Both the position numbers and the translations under genes were made by a program. Shown piece by piece: positions 6,514 through 7,259 of a DNA stretch of 7,259 nucleotides (positions within the stretch are counted from its first letter, which is position 1; each line of letters starts with the position of its first letter). The stretch comes from Candidatus Accumulibacter sp. UBA704 (GTDB taxonomy: Bacteria > Pseudomonadota > Gammaproteobacteria > Burkholderiales > Rhodocyclaceae). Location: the NCBI GenBank assembly GCA_002304785.1, contig DBMG01000012.1, positions 1 through 7,259 of the forward strand, given 5' to 3'. A model generated the notes under the pieces. The model had not been told where the DNA came from. It worked only from the letters and a program-made list of their open reading frames with translations, and did not search any database.

Positions 6514-7259
6514 GGCCCAGCTCTCTCTCGCCCGCCATTACGCCCCCGCATCACGTCGATGAACACGTCCTCCAGATCTGCCTCGGCCATCCGCATATCC
6601 TGAATCGCCCCTCCCGATTGCCGCACCGCCGCAAGCAGCGGCTCGACCTCGTCGTAAGACGCCAGATGAAAGTTGAGATATCCCCCACTCTGTGACGCCT
6701 GCTGGCGGATGGAGAGAGGAAGGTTGTCGCCGTTCACCAGACGCAAACTCAGCATATGCCCTGAATAGCGATCCAGCAGGTTGCGGGTCGAATCCAGCGC
6801 CACGACGCTTCCCTGCTTGAGCATGGCGACACGTGCGCAGAGCGCCTCCGCTTCTTCCAGGTAATGCGTGGTCAGAATGACCGTATGCCCTTCGTTGTTG
6901 AGCCTCCGGACGAACTGCCACAACCCTTGGCGCAGTTCCACGTCCACGCCAGCTGTCGGCTCATCGAGCACGATTACAGGCGGCTTGTGCACCAACGCCT
7001 GTGCCACCAGAACCCGCCGCTTCATTCCTCCGGACAGGCGGCGCATGTTGGTATCCGCTTTGGTGGTCAGGTCAAGGTTATCCAGAATCTCGTCGATCCA
7101 GTCATTGTTATTGCGTATACCAAAATAGCCAGATTGGATCCGCAGCGTTTCGCGCACGGTGAAAAAAGGATCGAAAACCAGTTCCTGCGGAACGATTCCC
7201 AAGAGTTTGCGCGCTTCGCGATAGTCCCCCTGCACGTCGAAACCCATCACGCTCAGCCG
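6510..7259 (-). CDS. ABC transporter ATP-binding protein (YadG-like), N-terminus beyond right edge
   Basis: The window holds the last 249 codons; the frame is open to the edge, beginning R-L-S-V-M-G-F-D-V. The GTG at 7250 is internal, not the start. Visible ATPase motifs, numbered from the edge, are the Q-loop region GIVPQE (about 21-26), the signature LSGGMKRR (about 76-83), Walker B with the D-loop VIVLDEPTAGVD (about 95-106) and the switch-histidine TTHYLEEAEAL (about 128-138). Walker A must lie just outside the window. The C-terminal extension ends EADLEDVFIDVMRGR, typical of NatA/YadG-type ABC-2 ATPases. It would drive export through the permease whose start overlaps its stop by 4 nt. 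No substrate is implied. Confidence 0.95.
   Translation of the reverse strand, partial: RLSVMGFDVQGDYREARKLLGIVPQELVFDPFFTVRETLRIQSGYFGIRNNNDWIDEILDNLDLTTKADTNMRRLSGGMKRRVLVAQALVHKPPVIVLDEPTAGVDVELRQGLWQFVRRLNNEGHTVILTTHYLEEAEALCARVAMLKQGSVVALDSTRNLLDRYSGHMLSLRLVNGDNLPLSIRQQASQSGGYLNFHLASYDEVEPLLAAVRQSGGAIQDMRMAEADLEDVFIDVMRGRNGGRERAGP

Overview
This window looks like chromosomal DNA of a betaproteobacterium, probably of the Rhodocyclales type. The evidence is the gene order ABC-2 exporter, BolA/IbaG-like gene, murA, (insertion), hisG, hisD, together with a short-form HisG. I have no 16S or database support, so the order-level placement is an inference. Every gene I can support lies on the minus strand, so transcription runs from high to low coordinates.

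Right part (7259 to 4266): a tightly packed operon. It contains the C-terminal 249 residues of an ABC ATPase (the gene runs off the right edge, so Walker A is outside), its ABC-2 membrane partner (4-nt ATGA overlap), an IbaG-type BolA protein (3-nt gap) and murA (8-nt overlap). The ibaG-murA pair is conserved widely in proteobacteria. The ABC pair resembles E. coli YadG/YadH.

Middle part (4265 to 862): a roughly 3.4-kb block separates murA from hisG, which I believe are normally adjacent in this lineage. It starts with about 550 nt lacking a convincing gene. That stretch holds two candidate minus-strand promoters and an 11-bp imperfect inverted repeat. Next come an unrecognised 260-residue soluble protein (GTG start, strong Shine-Dalgarno) and, 50 nt later, hppA, a full-length membrane-bound pyrophosphatase with a TTG start behind a perfect AGGAGG. 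Its residues indicate a K+-dependent enzyme and suggest a Na+ rather than H+ pump. A good intrinsic terminator closes the block.

Left part (686 to 1): hisG, whose true start is an internal GTG giving 214 residues (short form, needs HisZ), followed by hisD through a GTGA overlap. Only 15 hisD codons are in the window.

Functional links: the exporter, IbaG and MurA belong to envelope and cell-wall biology with an Fe-S or acid-stress side role. HisG and HisD open and close histidine biosynthesis. HppA hydrolyses pyrophosphate, which HisG releases in a reversible reaction, so its position just upstream of hisG makes metabolic sense, although the terminator argues for separate transcripts. Five of the seven visible start codons are GTG or TTG. 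Nothing here is a clear mobile element, CRISPR array, tRNA or rRNA.
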